From Sansalvadorimonas sp965221135 (GTDB lineage Bacteria; Pseudomonadota; Gammaproteobacteria; Pseudomonadales; Endozoicomonadaceae), in assembly GCA_965221135.1 (NCBI GenBank), contig CBDCRZ010000069.1:62001-126000 (forward strand): 64,000 nt of DNA, given 5' to 3'. Below the pieces are notes generated by a model, which was given only the letters and a program-made list of their open reading frames with translations, did no database searches and was not told where the DNA came from. Every line of letters starts with the position of its first letter. Position 1 is the stretch's first letter. Below, piece after piece: positions 1-10,000 of the stretch. A program made the position numbers and the translations under genes.

Positions 1-1088
1 ATTCCTTTCATCTTGTTCGCTTCAGTTTCGCCTTCTTCGCCAATAACACTTTTTTTACTCTCGCTGTAGAGAATAGGTCCGCTGTACTGATTATATGGTT
101 TGTAAGTGACTTGATGTTGATCAGTAGTTTTTGGGTATTCAGCGACAGAAGCAGCTGCTTGCTCACCCATAGGCACCTGGGGCAAGGTATCCTCTTCAGG
201 AGATAGCGTCACTCGAAACAGGGCCTTAAAGAGCTTATTTAATTCACTCACAGTATTTGTTGAAATTTCTATTTTACCTTTCTTCAGACTCGATAAAATC
301 ATCGCTTCTGTCAGGGGGTGCCCCTTGTGTTCAATGGCCATAAAAATAGCCATGACTATATCTTCTATCGAGTCTCCAGCTGCCTGCATGGCACTAATAT
401 CAATACCGACATCCACACTCAGGGCTATCCTCAGAGCTATGCTGCTATCTTTAATTTCAAAGTTATTGCACAGAAATTTCGCAAACATCGTGGCTCGACG
501 TGTTCTTGTAGCAATGTCATCAAAAGATACTGACTCTTCAGACAGCTCCATATCTTCAGGTTCACTTTCCACCTCGGACAATTCATCCGGAACAGCCTGA
601 CTCTCATCCATTAGGTTCGCAGGAGAAGGAGCGAGCTCTTGCCCGGTCGGAACCGCCGGGGGCAAAACTCTCTCTTCAAAAGCTCTCTCTTCAAGAGTAA
701 CAGTTGGTGCTACTGGAGATGGTCTCGGTAAGAGCTGATCCAATTTAGCCAAATCATCTTGTTTAACTGGAAACCTGCATTGTTTCAGACTATTTGCAAC
801 CTGTTCGGCTGTCAGAGTAAGCCCCTGGTTTTCAATGATATTCAAAACATACAGGTTTCTTTCGTGTACCGTTTTCTTCTCCGCCTTCATATTACTAAGA
901 GTGGTTCTATTGACCTCGACTCCTACATTTCTAGCAAGTCGTATAGTGACAGATTCATCTTTTACCTCGACTTTTTTGCAGAGAAACGTCGCAAGCTGTT
1001 CAGCTCGTCCTGTTTCTTTTATAGCTTCAGCGTATCTAATAGCGTCTTTTGCTTCTGCGCCAGACGGAGCGTTCAATGTTAAATCCAT
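1..1088 (-). CDS. Partial effector-like protein with two death-fold-like repeats (3' end beyond window)
   Basis: An open frame starts at an ATG at 1088 and runs off the left edge without a stop, giving about 362 residues. I do not recognise a named family. Two segments are clearly related to each other: residues about 29-119 and 200-287. Each begins with an FLC motif, then acidic/basic VEVKDES or FEIKDSS, then a helical pattern ending in a short leucine-rich helix. The spacing (LARNVGV, then a helix, then NIIENQGLTLT, then VANSLKQ) resembles a death-domain six-helix bundle, which is an inference from pattern only. The linker (about 120-195) and the C-terminal part are Pro/Glu/Ser-rich, as in host-directed bacterial proteins. 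No signal peptide or membrane segment is visible. The gene lies next to a truncated SIMPL gene, which suggests an acquired segment. Confidence 0.75.
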   Translation of the reverse strand, partial: MDLTLNAPSGAEAKDAIRYAEAIKETGRAEQLATFLCKKVEVKDESVTIRLARNVGVEVNRTTLSNMKAEKKTVHERNLYVLNIIENQGLTLTAEQVANSLKQCRFPVKQDDLAKLDQLLPRPSPVAPTVTLEERAFEERVLPPAVPTGQELAPSPANLMDESQAVPDELSEVESEPEDMELSEESVSFDDIATRTRRATMFAKFLCNNFEIKDSSIALRIALSVDVGIDISAMQAAGDSIEDIVMAIFMAIEHKGHPLTEAMILSSLKKGKIEISTNTVSELNKLFKALFRVTLSPEEDTLPQVPMGEQAAASVAEYPKTTDQHQVTYKPYNQYSGPILYSESKKSVIGEEGETEANKMKG

Positions 1089-1183
1089 GTCAATATTCCC
1101 TTATCCACTTATTTATCGGTATCTTTAAGTAAAAATACTGGATATAAGTTTAATGGCACTAACAACATGGTTAGTTAGACAAA

Positions 1184-1226
1184 AGACCATAACAGGCATG
1201 ACAATGAGCTATTTTAGCTATGGTCT
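1184..1226. repeat. Short inverted repeat at a gene break
   Basis: An 8-bp perfect inverted repeat (AGACCATA at 1184-1191 and TATGGTCT at 1219-1226) with a 27-bp spacer covers the point where the truncated SIMPL reading frame ends. It could be a weak hairpin or a trace of the rearrangement. No transposase is near it. Confidence 0.35.
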
Positions 1227-1434
1227 AAGACACCTTGGGCCAGATGTCGATATTGGCCGGCACTTCCTTTTCCGCCAGGCCTTTCACGGTAACGGAGCGG
1301 TTCAGGGTTTGAAAGCTGACAATGCCATTAGCCAGCTGGCTTCCGGCAATAGCCAATCCTGCAATAAAACAAATACCGAGAATAATGGCTGGCAGTGTCT
1401 TCCCTGTAGGCTGAGGATCTGAGGCGGATGACAT
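1225..1434 (-). pseudogene. Truncated SIMPL (DUF541) family protein, N-terminal stump
   Basis: The 69-residue frame has an N-terminal membrane segment (LPAIILGICFIAGLAIAG) followed by the motif RSVTVKGLAEKEVPAN and then DIWP. In the SIMPL/DUF541 family this is the start of the periplasmic domain, and full proteins are around 230-250 residues. The frame stops a few residues after DIWP, so about 70% of the usual protein is missing. The chosen ATG at 1434 follows AGGTG at good spacing; a GTG nine bases upstream is the alternative. No remainder of the domain is readable in the neighbouring 130 bases, so the gene looks like a deletion remnant left when the effector-like gene to its left was joined. 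Confidence 0.65.
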
Positions 1435-1565
1435 GATATGCACCTGACTGTTTTAACTGCGACCTGAGCTGTCTTAACGGAGGCCTGAGATACGGCACAG
1501 TTTAGTCAGCTTCAGCCTTTCGCTACAATATCAGCAAACTCCTACAGTGCCAGTCAGACTTATTC

Positions 1566-2294
1566 ATGCGTAATCCACGAATCTATGCTCCCATCCCTCT
1601 GGATGCCTATCAGCCTGTTGACCTGCCAGAAAGCGCAGCCAACCATGTAGGCCGTGTGCTGCGCATGAAAGCCAGTGACCCGCTGGTGTTGTTTGATGGC
1701 AAAGATGGCTGTTGGCAGGCACGGGTGAATGAAGTCACCAAAAAACGTGTACAGGTTGTTCCTCTGGAGCATATGCCTGGTGATAAAGAGTCACCTCTCA
1801 AAGTGTCTCTCGGACAGACTCTCAGCCGTGGTGAGCGTATGGACTACGCCATCCAGAAGGCCGTGGAATGCGGCGTCACAGAAATCACTCCACTGTTTAC
1901 CGAGCGCTGCGAGGTTAAGCTCAACAGTGAACGACAGGACAAACGTATTCGTCACTGGCAACAGATCATTATCAGCGCCTGTGAACAGTGCGGTCGTAAT
2001 ATTGTTCCTGCGATCAATACTCCTGTGCAACTGTCTCAGTGGCTGGATGAACGAAAGACCGAATTGAACTTTGTGCTGCATCATCGCACAGAGAAAGCAC
2101 TGGAGGGCTACGAGAAGCCTGAGTCAGTTTCTGTGCTGATTGGTCCGGAAGGTGGTCTGACAGCTGATGAGATTAAACAGGCACAGCAGAAAGGGTTTAA
2201 TCCACTGGCGCTGGGGCCGAGGGTTCTTCGAACGGAGACTGCACCAATTGCTGCTTTGAGCCTGATGCAGTACCTCTGGGGTGACTGGAGCTAA
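1566..2294 (+). CDS. rsmE: 16S rRNA (uracil-1498-N3)-methyltransferase RsmE
   Basis: This SPOUT-class methyltransferase uses S-adenosylmethionine to methylate N3 of U1498 in 16S rRNA of the assembled 30S subunit. The 242-residue length matches the family. It has the N-terminal PUA-like domain (residues about 1-70, RIYAPIPL and AANHVGRVLRMK) and the C-terminal knot with VLIGPEGGLTADE, LGPRVLRTETA and a final hydrophobic helix. QKAVECGVTEITP is also typical. It sits downstream of the SIMPL stump and is convergent with the chemosensory operon, with a palindromic repeat between them. rsmE next to the chp cluster matches Pseudomonas gene order. Confidence 0.95.
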   Translation: MRNPRIYAPIPLDAYQPVDLPESAANHVGRVLRMKASDPLVLFDGKDGCWQARVNEVTKKRVQVVPLEHMPGDKESPLKVSLGQTLSRGERMDYAIQKAVECGVTEITPLFTERCEVKLNSERQDKRIRHWQQIIISACEQCGRNIVPAINTPVQLSQWLDERKTELNFVLHHRTEKALEGYEKPESVSVLIGPEGGLTADEIKQAQQKGFNPLALGPRVLRTETAPIAALSLMQYLWGDWS

Positions 2295-2305
2295 CCTCTA
2301 TAAGG

Positions 2306-2436
2306 GCTTTGAACCACAGAGACACAAAGGCACGGAGAAGAGCTATTTAGCTTTTTAGTTAAAAGTGTAAGCAAAAGCTCTTAATTAAAAGCTTTTGCTT
2401 TTCCTCTGTGCCTTTGTGTCTCTGTGGTGAAAGCTT
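2306..2436. repeat. Palindromic intergenic repeat, copy 1 (MITE-like)
   Basis: The left arm reads accacagagacacaaaggca and the right arm is its near-exact reverse complement ending at 2428. The centre holds A/T-rich AGCTTTT-type segments that also pair. Near-identical elements lie at 50502-50616 and 58742-58858. Here it fills the gap between the convergent ends of rsmE and chpC, where the transcript would fold into one long hairpin and could end transcription in both directions. No coding capacity is seen. Confidence 0.85.
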
Positions 2437-2443
2437 TTAGGCC

Positions 2444-2908
2444 TTAAGCAAACGCACTGAGTTGTTCTTCAAGCTTATCCAGATCAGGAATATTAGCGGA
2501 AGTCCCAGCAGCCCGTACCTGTTCACGGGTCACAGGCTTACCCTTCGTCTCCTTCTCTTTATCCACACTCAGGTCACTGGAATCCAGTTTGATAGAGCGG
2601 GGAATGCCCTGCACAGGTACACCGTAAAATGGCATGCCTTCCTGGCCGGATACTCCATTGAGAATGGCAAAACGTGTTTCATGACCACGCTCTCTCATAG
2701 CAGCACCATTGGCACGTTCAAAAGAAGCTATGGGCACCTGACGACCACGCCAGTTGATTTCACCCATGTACCAGTCCGGAGCATTCTCGTGAGTCTTCAC
2801 TGGCTCATTGTAGGGAACAACCTCGGCAATTACGGTACCGGGAAGCAGTAACAGCTCGTCGCTCAGAGGCAAGAGCATGGCTGCAATCTGTCGGCTATCT
2901 TCTGCCAT
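2444..2908 (-). CDS. chpC: CheW-like adaptor ChpC
   Basis: This is a CheW-type coupling protein of 154 residues and the last gene of the pilGHIJK-chpABC order. CheW folds link chemoreceptors to the histidine kinase. Here the receptor is PilJ and the kinase ChpA, and in P. aeruginosa a ChpC homologue feeds additional signals into the same pathway. Visible CheW features are LLLPGTVIAEVVPY near the N-terminus, the WYMGEINWRGRQVPIASFE block and the VPVQGIPRSI strand. The C-terminal ~30 residues are charged. It starts 11 bases after chpB, so it is co-transcribed. No chpD or chpE follows; the next gene is convergent rsmE. Confidence 0.88.
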   Translation of the reverse strand: MAEDSRQIAAMLLPLSDELLLLPGTVIAEVVPYNEPVKTHENAPDWYMGEINWRGRQVPIASFERANGAAMRERGHETRFAILNGVSGQEGMPFYGVPVQGIPRSIKLDSSDLSVDKEKETKGKPVTREQVRAAGTSANIPDLDKLEEQLSAFA

Positions 2909-2919
2909 TGTCTTCTTCC

Positions 2920-4008
2920 TTAGGTATTCTTTCGCTGTTTTGCGTTTACACCCGTGCCGGACTCTGTCGATTCCCGGGTTTCGCTTTGAATCTGTTCAAT
3001 CAGGCGTTCTGCCAGTTCAAGGGGCGTCCCCTGATACTCGGCACAGCCTGCTTCAATGATGCCTTCAGGCATCAGACTGCTGGCGCAATCCCCCGGCGAC
3101 TGTATCCACACGGGAAGATCACTCTGCTGATAGCCTTTAGCGGCGATAGCACCATCATGACCCATGCCGGAAAATATAATCGCACCAGAGCTTGTTGCCC
3201 AGCACTCACGTACCCGGTCCATCACCAGATCAATATTCGGTGAATAGGGACCCGGCCACTTGCCGTCTTCAAGCACCAGACGACGGCGCGAGTCAAAACC
3301 AATACGCTGAGCAATGGGCACCATCAGGATTTCACCATTGTTCAACACATGACCTTCGCTGGCTTCCACCACATCAAAATAACTGTGTCGTGCAATCGTG
3401 GTTGCCAGCACTGAAGCAAACTCTTCATCAATATGCTGTGCATAAACAAAAGCTACTGGCAGGTCTTCGGGCAGGGCATCAATAAACTGTTTCACAGCAT
3501 TGGGGCCACCAAGAGATGCTCCCAAAACCCAAACCTGGCTGGCCGGCCGCAGAGGTCGTTTAGAGGTTTTCTGTTTTGTTGGTCTCAGAGGCCAGGAGAC
3601 AACATTGTCATTCGACGCAGTATCATCCTTAGTGTCTTCGCTCTCAATAATATCAACAGGCCGGGGTGTGTGGTACGCCGACAGCTTGCTCAAAAGCCTG
3701 CGCTTCCAGCGGGAGAACTCTGCACTCATGGTGCCTTCCGGAAGACCTGTGCCATAGAACACAGGCACTTCTGGTATAACCGCCAGTTGTTCCAACAACT
3801 CGTCGTGGGGGAAATCATGAGACTCTGTGTTCAGATCTACAATCCACACCCGAACCATGCTTGATGCCAGCAGGCTCTCCGTCCAGCCCTCCGGAGGAAT
3901 ATTGGCTGCAATGGTGAAGCCCTTATCCTCCAGAGTTTGTCGCAGCCGTTGCCGGAGCAGTGCCCGGTCAGCGATGATGCCTATACCAGCTCGCTGTTGA
4001 TCAGTCAT
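2920..4008 (-). CDS. chpB: Chemotaxis methylesterase ChpB (CheB family)
   Basis: This CheB-type glutamate methylesterase would remove methyl groups from the receptor PilJ, opposing PilK. The C-terminal esterase domain (residues about 160-340) shows the catalytic serine in GASLGGPNAV, the histidine in YAQHID and the aspartate in SGMGHDG. The N-terminal ~110 residues resemble a receiver domain (GIIADRALLRQRL, VWIVDLN) but are poorly conserved. The ATG at 4008 is chosen because it overlaps the chpA stop by eight bases; a frame open further upstream would read into chpA. The protein is then 362 residues. The central linker (about 115-155) is polar and low in complexity. Confidence 0.93.
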   Translation of the reverse strand: MTDQQRAGIGIIADRALLRQRLRQTLEDKGFTIAANIPPEGWTESLLASSMVRVWIVDLNTESHDFPHDELLEQLAVIPEVPVFYGTGLPEGTMSAEFSRWKRRLLSKLSAYHTPRPVDIIESEDTKDDTASNDNVVSWPLRPTKQKTSKRPLRPASQVWVLGASLGGPNAVKQFIDALPEDLPVAFVYAQHIDEEFASVLATTIARHSYFDVVEASEGHVLNNGEILMVPIAQRIGFDSRRRLVLEDGKWPGPYSPNIDLVMDRVRECWATSSGAIIFSGMGHDGAIAAKGYQQSDLPVWIQSPGDCASSLMPEGIIEAGCAEYQGTPLELAERLIEQIQSETRESTESGTGVNAKQRKNT

Positions 4009-7000
4009 TACGCTTGGCGAAAACTCCAATAGTTTCCAGCAGTACACCTTCCTGGAAAGGTTTACCCAGATACTCGTTTACGCCGATCTCTTCCGCTCGC
4101 TGGCGATGCTTCTCACCAGTACGGGAAGTGATCATAATAATTGGCGTATCCCGGAGTTCAGGGTCATTACGAACAGCTGTTGCTACTTCGAAGCCGTCCA
4201 TCCGTGGCATTTCAATATCCAGCAGCATCGCTGCAGGCTTATGCTCCTGCAGCAGCGCCATAGCCTCTACACCGTCTCGTGCAAAGACTGTGCGGTAACC
4301 ATTCCGCTTCAACAGACGACCGGTAACCTTACGTACGGTAACCGAGTCATCCACTACCATTATGAGGTTATTTTCCTCTTCTACAACTGGTGCCGGTGTC
4401 TGGCTGCGATCCGTCATCTGCTGACGGGTATGACCCAGCGACAGACCCACCGGATCAAGAATCACCACAACCCGACCATCACCAAGAATGGTTGCACCAC
4501 TGATGCCGCGCAGGCCGGCAAACTGTGCACCAAGACTCTTCACCACGATTTCACGGCTGGCTACAAGGCTGTCCACCTGTATCGCGATACCTGTGTCACC
4601 GGAACGAATCAGCAACACTGGCAGTTCGTGGGTAACATTGGCGAGTCGAGGCTCTCTGCCGTGAAGCAGGTCGCCCAGATAGCGAAGCTGGTAACGACGA
4701 CCGGCATATTCGAGACCCTGGTCATCACCACTGTAATGACTCTCAAGCTCAAATGGGCTCAGTCGTACGATACCTTCAAGGGTATTCAGAGGAATTGCAT
4801 ACTGTTCTTCGCCGACGTTGATCATCAGTGCACGGTTCACCGAGAGGGTGAATGGCAGGCGAATCTCAAACTCGGTGCCCTTATCTTCTTCGGTATGAAT
4901 CTCGATATGACCACCCAGCTGTTTCAGCTCGGTGCTGACAACGTCCATACCAACACCCCGGCCAGAGATCTGGGTCACGTTTGTGGCAGTACTGAAGCCA
5001 GGCTGCAGAATCATATTGGAGACTTCAGACGCAGACAGGTCTGCGTCCTTCGTCATAAGGCCTTTCTCAATAGCCTTATTCCGTACAGCATCCAGATTCA
5101 CACCACGGCCGTCGTCTGCAAGGGAGAGAACAATCTCACCACCTTCACGCACCAGGCTCAGGCTGATTTCACCGGACTGATTCTTACCTTTGGCAACACG
5201 CGCTTCCGAAGAGTCTTCAATACCGTGGTCAATTGCGTTACGCAGCATATGTTCAAGAGGTGCGATCATCCGCTCCATCACCGAACGATCCATCTCACCT
5301 TCTGCGTTCACAACCTTCAGTTCGACCTGCTTGCCAAGCTCGGAAGAGACCTGACGAACAATACGACGAAGTCGTGGCAACATACGGTTGAACGGCAGCA
5401 TGCGGGTACGCATTAAGCCTTCCTGCAATTCCGTATTGATACGGGACTGCTGGAGCAACAGAGTTTCTGAATCCCGGTTCTTGTCTTCCAGAGCGCCCTT
5501 AAGGTCCATAAGGTCGGTCGCGGATTCCACAAGGGAGCGGGACAGCTGGGTCAGTTCCGAGTACTGATCCATCTCCAGCGGGTCAAAGTCCGGGTGATCT
5601 ACTACATAACCTTCGTGACGAGACAATATCTGAGCCTGTGTCTCCGTATCCAATCGACGCAGCTGGCCTTGCAGACGGTCGATGGTGGAGTGCATCTCTT
5701 TCAGGGTGATACTGAAATCACTGATCTGCTGTTCGATACGGGAACGGGAGATCGATGTTTCACCGGCCAGGTTAACAAGCTGATCGATAAGTTCAGCAGG
5801 AACACGGACCATTTCCCGGTCACTGCTGTCATTCAGAGCTTCTGAAGCTTTCTGCAGAATGGCGTGAGCCGGTGCCTGGATACGCTTTTCTGGTGCGGTT
5901 TCAGGCTCTTGTCGGGAACTTTCCAGCTCAGAACTTCCCAGCTCAGGGAAGGGCACAACATTTTCTGAAACTTCTGGCTGAGCGGATAGAGTATCCAGCG
6001 CCGCAGACACCTCTTCCTGAATCGGCTCTGCAGCCTCTTCAGTTGACGTGTCTTCAGATGCTGTGCCCTGAACACTGGCAACAATCAATTCAAAGTTTTT
6101 GTGCAGTCGAGCCTGCAGCTGACCCAGAGACTCAAGGTCTGCAGCGGTTGCAGTTTTCGACTGCTGCAGCTCCTGTACACGAACTTCAAAGTCGTGACTC
6201 TCATCACCCAAAGCCGTCAAGCCTGCCATGCGGGCGCTGCCCTTCATTGTGTGCAGACTTCGCATCAACAGTTCAGGCCAGTCATTGTTGTCAGGCTGTT
6301 GAATCCAGCCGGTAACCTGTTCTTCTATCTCATCCAGAAGGTCTGTGGCTTCTTCACGGAAGATTTCCACCATCTCAAGATCAAGATCATCAGCATCAAG
6401 AGGGTTAACCTCAAGTACGCCAACGGGCAGTTCTTCTACTGCTGGCTCTTCAACCTGGGCAGTGATTTCTTCAACGACTGCTTCTTTAACGACGGCTTCT
6501 TTAACGACGGCTTCTTTAACGACTGCTTCTTTAACGACTGCTTCTTTAACAGCAGCGTCTTCAACAAAGGCTGATGTCTGAGCCGCGCTCATAACTGCGC
6601 GTATATCGGCACAGAGCGCCTTGGCAGGCACGGTAGGCTGCTGCGAACGGATAGCGCTCAGCATCTCTTCCAGCGTGTCATGACTCTTAAGCAGCAGGTT
6701 GATCAGGTCATTAGACGCCTGCAGCCTTTTAAGAGACAGAGCTTCGTAAATATCTTCCAGCTCATGGGAAAGGTCACCAACGTCGTTCATTTCCGACATC
6801 CGTGCACCACCCTTGATGGTGTGCAGGTGGCGTTGCAACTCCGCGAGAAGGCCAAGGTTACTGTTATCTTCCAGCCAGCGGTATAGCGCAGAAGTGGATG
6901 CCTCGAGACTATCCATCGCTTCATCAAGGAAGATGGCGATCAGCTCTGCATCCGTATCTTCTTCGCTTGGCTCATCAACAGCCGGTGCTTCAGTAACAGT

Positions 7001-10000
7001 CGCGACGGGTACTTGTACTGGCTCTACTTCTGGTTCTGGTTCTGGTTCTGCTTCTAAAGAAGACTCAGCCGCCTCAACTTCAGTAACTGCAGACTGCGCT
7101 TCAGCTTGAGCTGCAACCACATCTTCAGTTTCAAAATCGAAGGTTTCGACCAGAGCCTGGAGGTTGTCGAGCATCTCTTCAGAGATAACAGGCGTCTGCT
7201 GACCAGCCAGAACATCCATCATATCGATCAAATGGTCATGGGCCTGAATCAACAGCTGAACTGTTTCATCACCGACGGCTTCACCGAAATTTTGAATGAG
7301 CTGGTAAGTAACAGCCAACTGCTCTGCCAGGTCGGAGAATGCACTCAGGTCAACTTCACGAGCATCATCCACCATTGCCATGAGTTCAGACTGCAGTCTG
7401 GAAATCACAGCATCATTCGGGTCCCGGTTCCAACTGCTCAAGGATTGCGGTGCATCCAGCACCATATTCATATGGCGGGAGAGGAAGTTACTGTTTGCAC
7501 TCAGCCGGTCTGCAGCAGAGATAACATTAGCAACGCCCAAATGTGTACGACGGTCAAAGTATTCGCCAATTTCCTGAATCAGCTCATCAGAACCATCAAC
7601 TTTAAAGTCATACCCATCACCAGCATCAACTTTCTGCAAACCATCCTGCACCAACAGGCTGACCCGGGTCAGCAGGCTGGCGCTCTGTTCGTCGGCATGA
7701 ATGCCCTGAATGCGGAACTCTTTAACCATCCGCTCAATTGCGGTAGCCACAGAGCTAATCTGCTCGATTCCCGCCATGGCAGCGCTGCCTTTCAGGGTAT
7801 GCAGTGCACGTTGCAGCTCATCAGAAATCTGCAGAGTGCCGGAGCAAGTATTAAATTGCTCGATAAAACCATTCACAATCTCAAGGTGGAGGCGAGCTTC
7901 CTTGGTGAAGATGGTCAGCAGTTCCAGATCGCTTTCTGCATCCGCGTCTTCAGAAACAGAATCCTCTGTCTCTACAGCCTGGCCTTCCGTGATCATTGTT
8001 TGATCATCCGCCAACAGACTGTCCAGAACCTCCAGCTCGACTCCTGAAATCTCAAGCTCTTCAACAATCTCTACATTGGTATCAGAAGGCTCATCAACAA
8101 AAGCGTCTACCGTTTCTTCTACGGAGATTTCTATGGCCTCATCGGCGGTGTTCTCATCAGTAGATGCAGCTTCATTAGGTGTAGCTTTATTAGGTGTAGC
8201 TTCAGGTGCACTATTAGAAACAGGTGTTTCACCGCGGGACCAGGCATCAGCCTCGTCCATGATGGCCTGCACATCATCTGTCATTTGCTGACGCTGATTG
8301 GCAAAGTCGTCAAGCAGAGCAGGGATTCTATCAATGGTTGTCTGTACCAGGGTGACAATTAACTGGTTGCCTTCAATCGCACCATCAATCACCCGGTTGA
8401 GCATGTTTTCAATGGACCAGCCAAGCTCGCCTATAACTGTCGCGCCCACCATGCGACCACTGCCTTTCAGTGTATGGAAGCCGCGGCGGAACTCTTTCAG
8501 AGCCGGTTCATTGCCAAGGTCTGCCTGCCACTGTGGGAAGTATTCGAGAAGCAGTTCCCGTACTTCTCCGATCTCTTCGACAAAGATCTCCAGGAGTTCT
8601 TCATCAAAGTCGTCATCTTCCTCTTCATCAGCCGTTTCTACAGCCGTTTCTACAGCCGCCATGCTCTGTTGAACTTCAGGAAGCTCAATAACAACGTCTT
8701 CGACAGGTTGCTCGTCAACATCAATTGTCAGCTCGATTGTTTCTTCAACTGCAGCATCTTCAACTGCAGTTTTTTCAACAGTCATCGCAGGAGCAGGTTC
8801 TTCAAACTCCAGATCTGACAGGTCGATATCAGGGAAGTCATCTTCTTCAGGAGCAACGGGCTCCAGAGTATTAGTTTCTTCATTACCCTGAGGTGCTAAG
8901 GGTTCTTTCCTGAAATCCTTCGCGTTGTTAGTTTCAGACGGTGTTGCCTGATCCAGGTCCAGCGCATCCAGACAGATCTCAAAACCGCCAGCCTTATCGT
9001 CCTCAACATGAGTTGCTGTAGACACAGCTACCAGTTTTGCAGCCGGATCTTCAAGAGTCAGAGAGGTTTCAACAGGCTCTAACTCAATATCATCAAGTGA
9101 GAACTCAATGCTGTCGTTCTGTTCAGGTTTATCGTTTTGTTCGAGAGAGAGACTTTCAAGTTCAAGGCTATCTATATCAACGCTGTCAATTTCAAGACTG
9201 TCTATTTCAAACGCAGCAAATGTATTCTCATCCTGGGCTGATACTGAAGGCTGCTCTGGTTCTTGCTCATGGCCTGCTGCAACTTCCGGCACTTTATCGT
9301 GCTCAGCCGCTTGTGAAACAAGAAGGTCCAGGCTGTCAAAAGCCATGTCGAGAATGGATTCGCCCTGATCGTCGGTACCCTGACTGCCACCGGACGAGCG
9401 CTCCAGATAATACTCTGCACCAATAAGAGCATCCGCCAGAAGCTCCATGGTTTGGCCTTCAGGGGGAGTTTCCAGCTTGAGCAGTACATTTTCTACATAA
9501 TCAGCAACGGCTTTGACCAGAGCGGCCACGCGTTCCTGATTAATCATTTCCATACCGCCATACACTGAGGCCAGGATCTGGGGTACATCTGTCAGGCAGT
9601 TGCGATCCCAGTTGGACGCTTTGTAATCAGTGATAGCGTCTTTCGTTCTATCCAACGCGGTACACGCTTCTGATACCACGGTCTTGCGTGCAGAACGCAG
9701 AGCAGCCGGCTCGTCAGTATTGACGGCCATACCAAAGGCCTGCTCACCAATCATGCCGCTCAGGGTAGCTTCCACATAAAGAAGGCTACCGGCAATATCC
9801 ATCAGGCCATTGTCATCATGGCTCTGACTGTTAACCATGGTGGAAAGAGACTCCACCTGTTCGCTAATAATCTTTCGAGGTATACCCAGCCCCAGTACTG
9901 CCAGAGTGTCGCCTATTTGGCGAAGTACCGGGATCTGCTGCCCCAGCACATCCAAAGAACCGCTGGGGTTACGGACATAAATATCCAGCGCATCCTTTAC

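Noticed and set aside
2306..2436. Palindrome considered as a CRISPR repeat or insertion sequence
   Set aside because: Single dispersed copies, no spacers, no transposase; better described as a miniature repeat or hairpin.
4106..5416. Long plus-strand open frame (436 codons) across the ChpA kinase core
   Set aside because: Antisense to highly conserved kinase and receiver motifs; its sequence is His/Thr/Cys-rich noise typical of antisense frames.
6471..6557. Regular repeats in chpA considered as a CRISPR array
   Set aside because: Units are 15 bp, contiguous without spacers, and in frame with the protein; no cas genes are present.
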